In this document: positions 63,087 to 64,000 of the stretch, piece by piece
Layout: the number at the start of each line of letters is the position of its first letter
Numbering within the stretch: position 1 is the first letter of the stretch
Source of the DNA: Candidatus Lutibacillus vidarii
GTDB lineage: Bacteria > Actinomycetota > Actinomycetes > Actinomycetales > Dermatophilaceae
Reading direction: 5' to 3'
Assembly: GCA_016717165.1 (NCBI GenBank)
Contig: JADKGA010000002.1
Span: 1,116,001-1,180,000 of the forward strand
DNA: 64,000 nucleotides
The notes under the pieces: model-generated
The model's input: the letters and a program-made list of their open reading frames with translations, nothing else
Database searches by the model: none
Told to the model about the DNA's origin: nothing
Position numbers and translations under genes: made by a program

Positions 63087-64000
63087 TCGGTCCCCCTGGC
63101 GCGGCGGCGCATGTACCGGTCGAAGGCGAGGTAGAGGAGCCGGTCGGGGCCGGGCATGGGGTAGTCCCACTCGCCGACGTACTCGACCGCCTCGCCACCG
63201 GTGCCGACCTTGAACCGGATCAGCCCGAGGTGCGGGTCGTCCTCGCTGACGGTCTCGGTGATGCCCCGCAGGTCGTAGACCCGGGCCCCTGCCTCCAGGG
63301 CGTCGCGCATCATCTGCCACTGAATTGCGGTCGACCCCTGGACCTCCCGCTTGGCCGAGGTCGAGGCGCCATACGAGTACCACGCATGGGTGCCGACCCG
63401 GATCCACAGGGTCGCCGCGACGAGGTCACCCTCGTGCCGGGCGAGGTAGAGGCGCATCCGGTCCGGGTCCTCGGCGGTGAGCTCGCGCATCATCAGCTGG
63501 AAGTACGACAACGGCCGCGGCGTGAAGTGGTCGCGTGCTGCGGTCTCGAGATATGTCGTATGGAAAGCCGGAAGGTCCTCGATCGTCCCGCGTTCGACGA
63601 CGACGCCGAGCTTGGCGGCCTTCTTGATATTGCGGCGCCACAGCTGGTTCATCCCGGCGAGCAGGTCGGCCTCGGTCCGTCCGGCCAGCGGCACCTGGAA
63701 GACGAACTGCGGTTGGCCGGTGGCGAAGCCCCCATCGGTCGCGGCCTGGCTGCGGAAACCCAGCCGCTCGAGAGTCCCGACGACCTGCGGTCCGAGGGGC
63801 TCGCTGACGTCGGGGGTCACCTCGGCCAGCCGGGTGACCGCGGGGTCCGCGACGGCGGCCTTGATCGTCTCGGCCCCCCACCGGTTGACCACCACCGTCG
63901 GACCCAGGCGTATGGCGAAGGCGCCCTGAGCCGACAGGTGCGCTCGCAGCGCGGCGAGATACTCGACGATCCGGGCATCGCCCCAGTCCAGCGCCGGTCC
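63083..64000 (-). CDS. femX: Lipid II:glycine glycyltransferase FemX-like (partial, N-terminus beyond right edge)
   Basis: The last 305 residues of a FemABX-family aminoacyltransferase are present; the frame stays open to the right edge (GPALDWGDARIVEYLAAL...GAFAIRLGP). Visible are NIKKAAKLGV, the GNAT-like core YFQLMMRELTAEDPDRMRLYLARHEGD, TLWIRVGTHAWYSYGAS, VYDLRG and a terminal basic helix. FemX proteins add the first residue of the cross-bridge using aminoacyl-tRNA. It lies upstream of and overlaps the racemase-like gene. Confidence 0.85.
   Translation of the reverse strand, partial: GPALDWGDARIVEYLAALRAHLSAQGAFAIRLGPTVVVNRWGAETIKAAVADPAVTRLAEVTPDVSEPLGPQVVGTLERLGFRSQAATDGGFATGQPQFVFQVPLAGRTEADLLAGMNQLWRRNIKKAAKLGVVVERGTIEDLPAFHTTYLETAARDHFTPRPLSYFQLMMRELTAEDPDRMRLYLARHEGDLVAATLWIRVGTHAWYSYGASTSAKREVQGSTAIQWQMMRDALEAGARVYDLRGITETVSEDDPHLGLIRFKVGTGGEAVEYVGEWDYPMPGPDRLLYLAFDRYMRRRARGTE

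Overview
This window is a GC-rich actinobacterial chromosome segment. The lineage is supported by WhiA, RbpA, OpcA, a mycothiol-dependent isomerase-family protein, polyphosphate glucokinase, a DUF3068/PorA-type protein, a CoaE-GrpB fusion, many GTG starts and several apparently leaderless promoters. Gene order closely follows the core actinobacterial blocks known from Mycobacterium (rpsA-coaE-uvrB, MBL-uvrA, uvrC-rapZ-yvcK-whiA, gap-pgk-tpiA-secG, pgl-opcA-zwf-tal-tkt, ctaB/ctaA, sufR-sufBDC-sufS-sufU-sufT). A Micrococcales/Intrasporangiaceae-like genus is my best guess, by inference only. I saw no rRNA, tRNA, prophage, IS element or CRISPR array.

Layout. 1-4432: a partial polytopic membrane protein, a DUF3068 protein, a methyltransferase and ppgK. 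4555-6272: rpsA with its promoter, a leader hairpin and a strong terminator. 6273-6812: non-coding, with two copies of a ~135-bp dyad-bearing repeat. 6813-9754: a two-gene operon of a sphingosine-phosphate-lyase-like PLP enzyme and an FGGY kinase. 9797-14449: coaE, uvrB, an APH-fold kinase and an MmcQ/YjbR protein. 14532-18891: terC, an EamA exporter, an NlpC/P60 protein and a GabD2-type aldehyde dehydrogenase. 19084-24641: a lipid operon with a WS/DGAT acyltransferase, a long acyl reductase, an SDR and an alpha/beta-hydrolase. 24642-25397: non-coding, holding a block duplication, a 28-bp-period hairpin array and an 18-bp minisatellite. 25398-30903: an MBL hydrolase and a mycothiol-type protein divergent from uvrA, then a Rieske lipoprotein and a pentapeptide-repeat protein. 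30947-39884: uvrC, rapZ, yvcK, whiA, gap, pgk, tpiA, secG and rbpA. 39999-48399: pgi facing the pentose-phosphate operon tkt-tal-zwf-opcA-pgl. 48662-53244: ctaB, a DUF559-like nuclease cassette, ctaA and an ABC exporter. 53315-60395: the SufR-regulated Fe-S cluster operon ending in a Vms1-like ribosome-rescue factor. 60446-64000: a PPOX-fold protein, a zinc metallopeptidase, an alanine-racemase-like protein and FemX (partial).

Most notable observations. (1) A perfect 41-53 bp palindrome occurs three times, with a compensatory base-pair change in one copy. Two copies, each beside a perfect DnaA-box 9-mer, bracket the nuclease gene between ctaB and ctaA. (2) uvrA, uvrB and uvrC, at three separate loci, each carry the same LexA-independent damage-promoter layout (TTGTCGG-type box, 8-nt spacer, TAnnnT) 6-7 nt before the start codon. 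(3) A SufR-type operator (TAAC-N6-GTTG) covers the sufR -10 element and start. (4) The lipid operon looks like a complete acyl-to-wax-ester route whose reductase has a large extra N-terminal region and a zinc-knuckle tail. (5) The lyase-like/kinase pair has no obvious described pathway.
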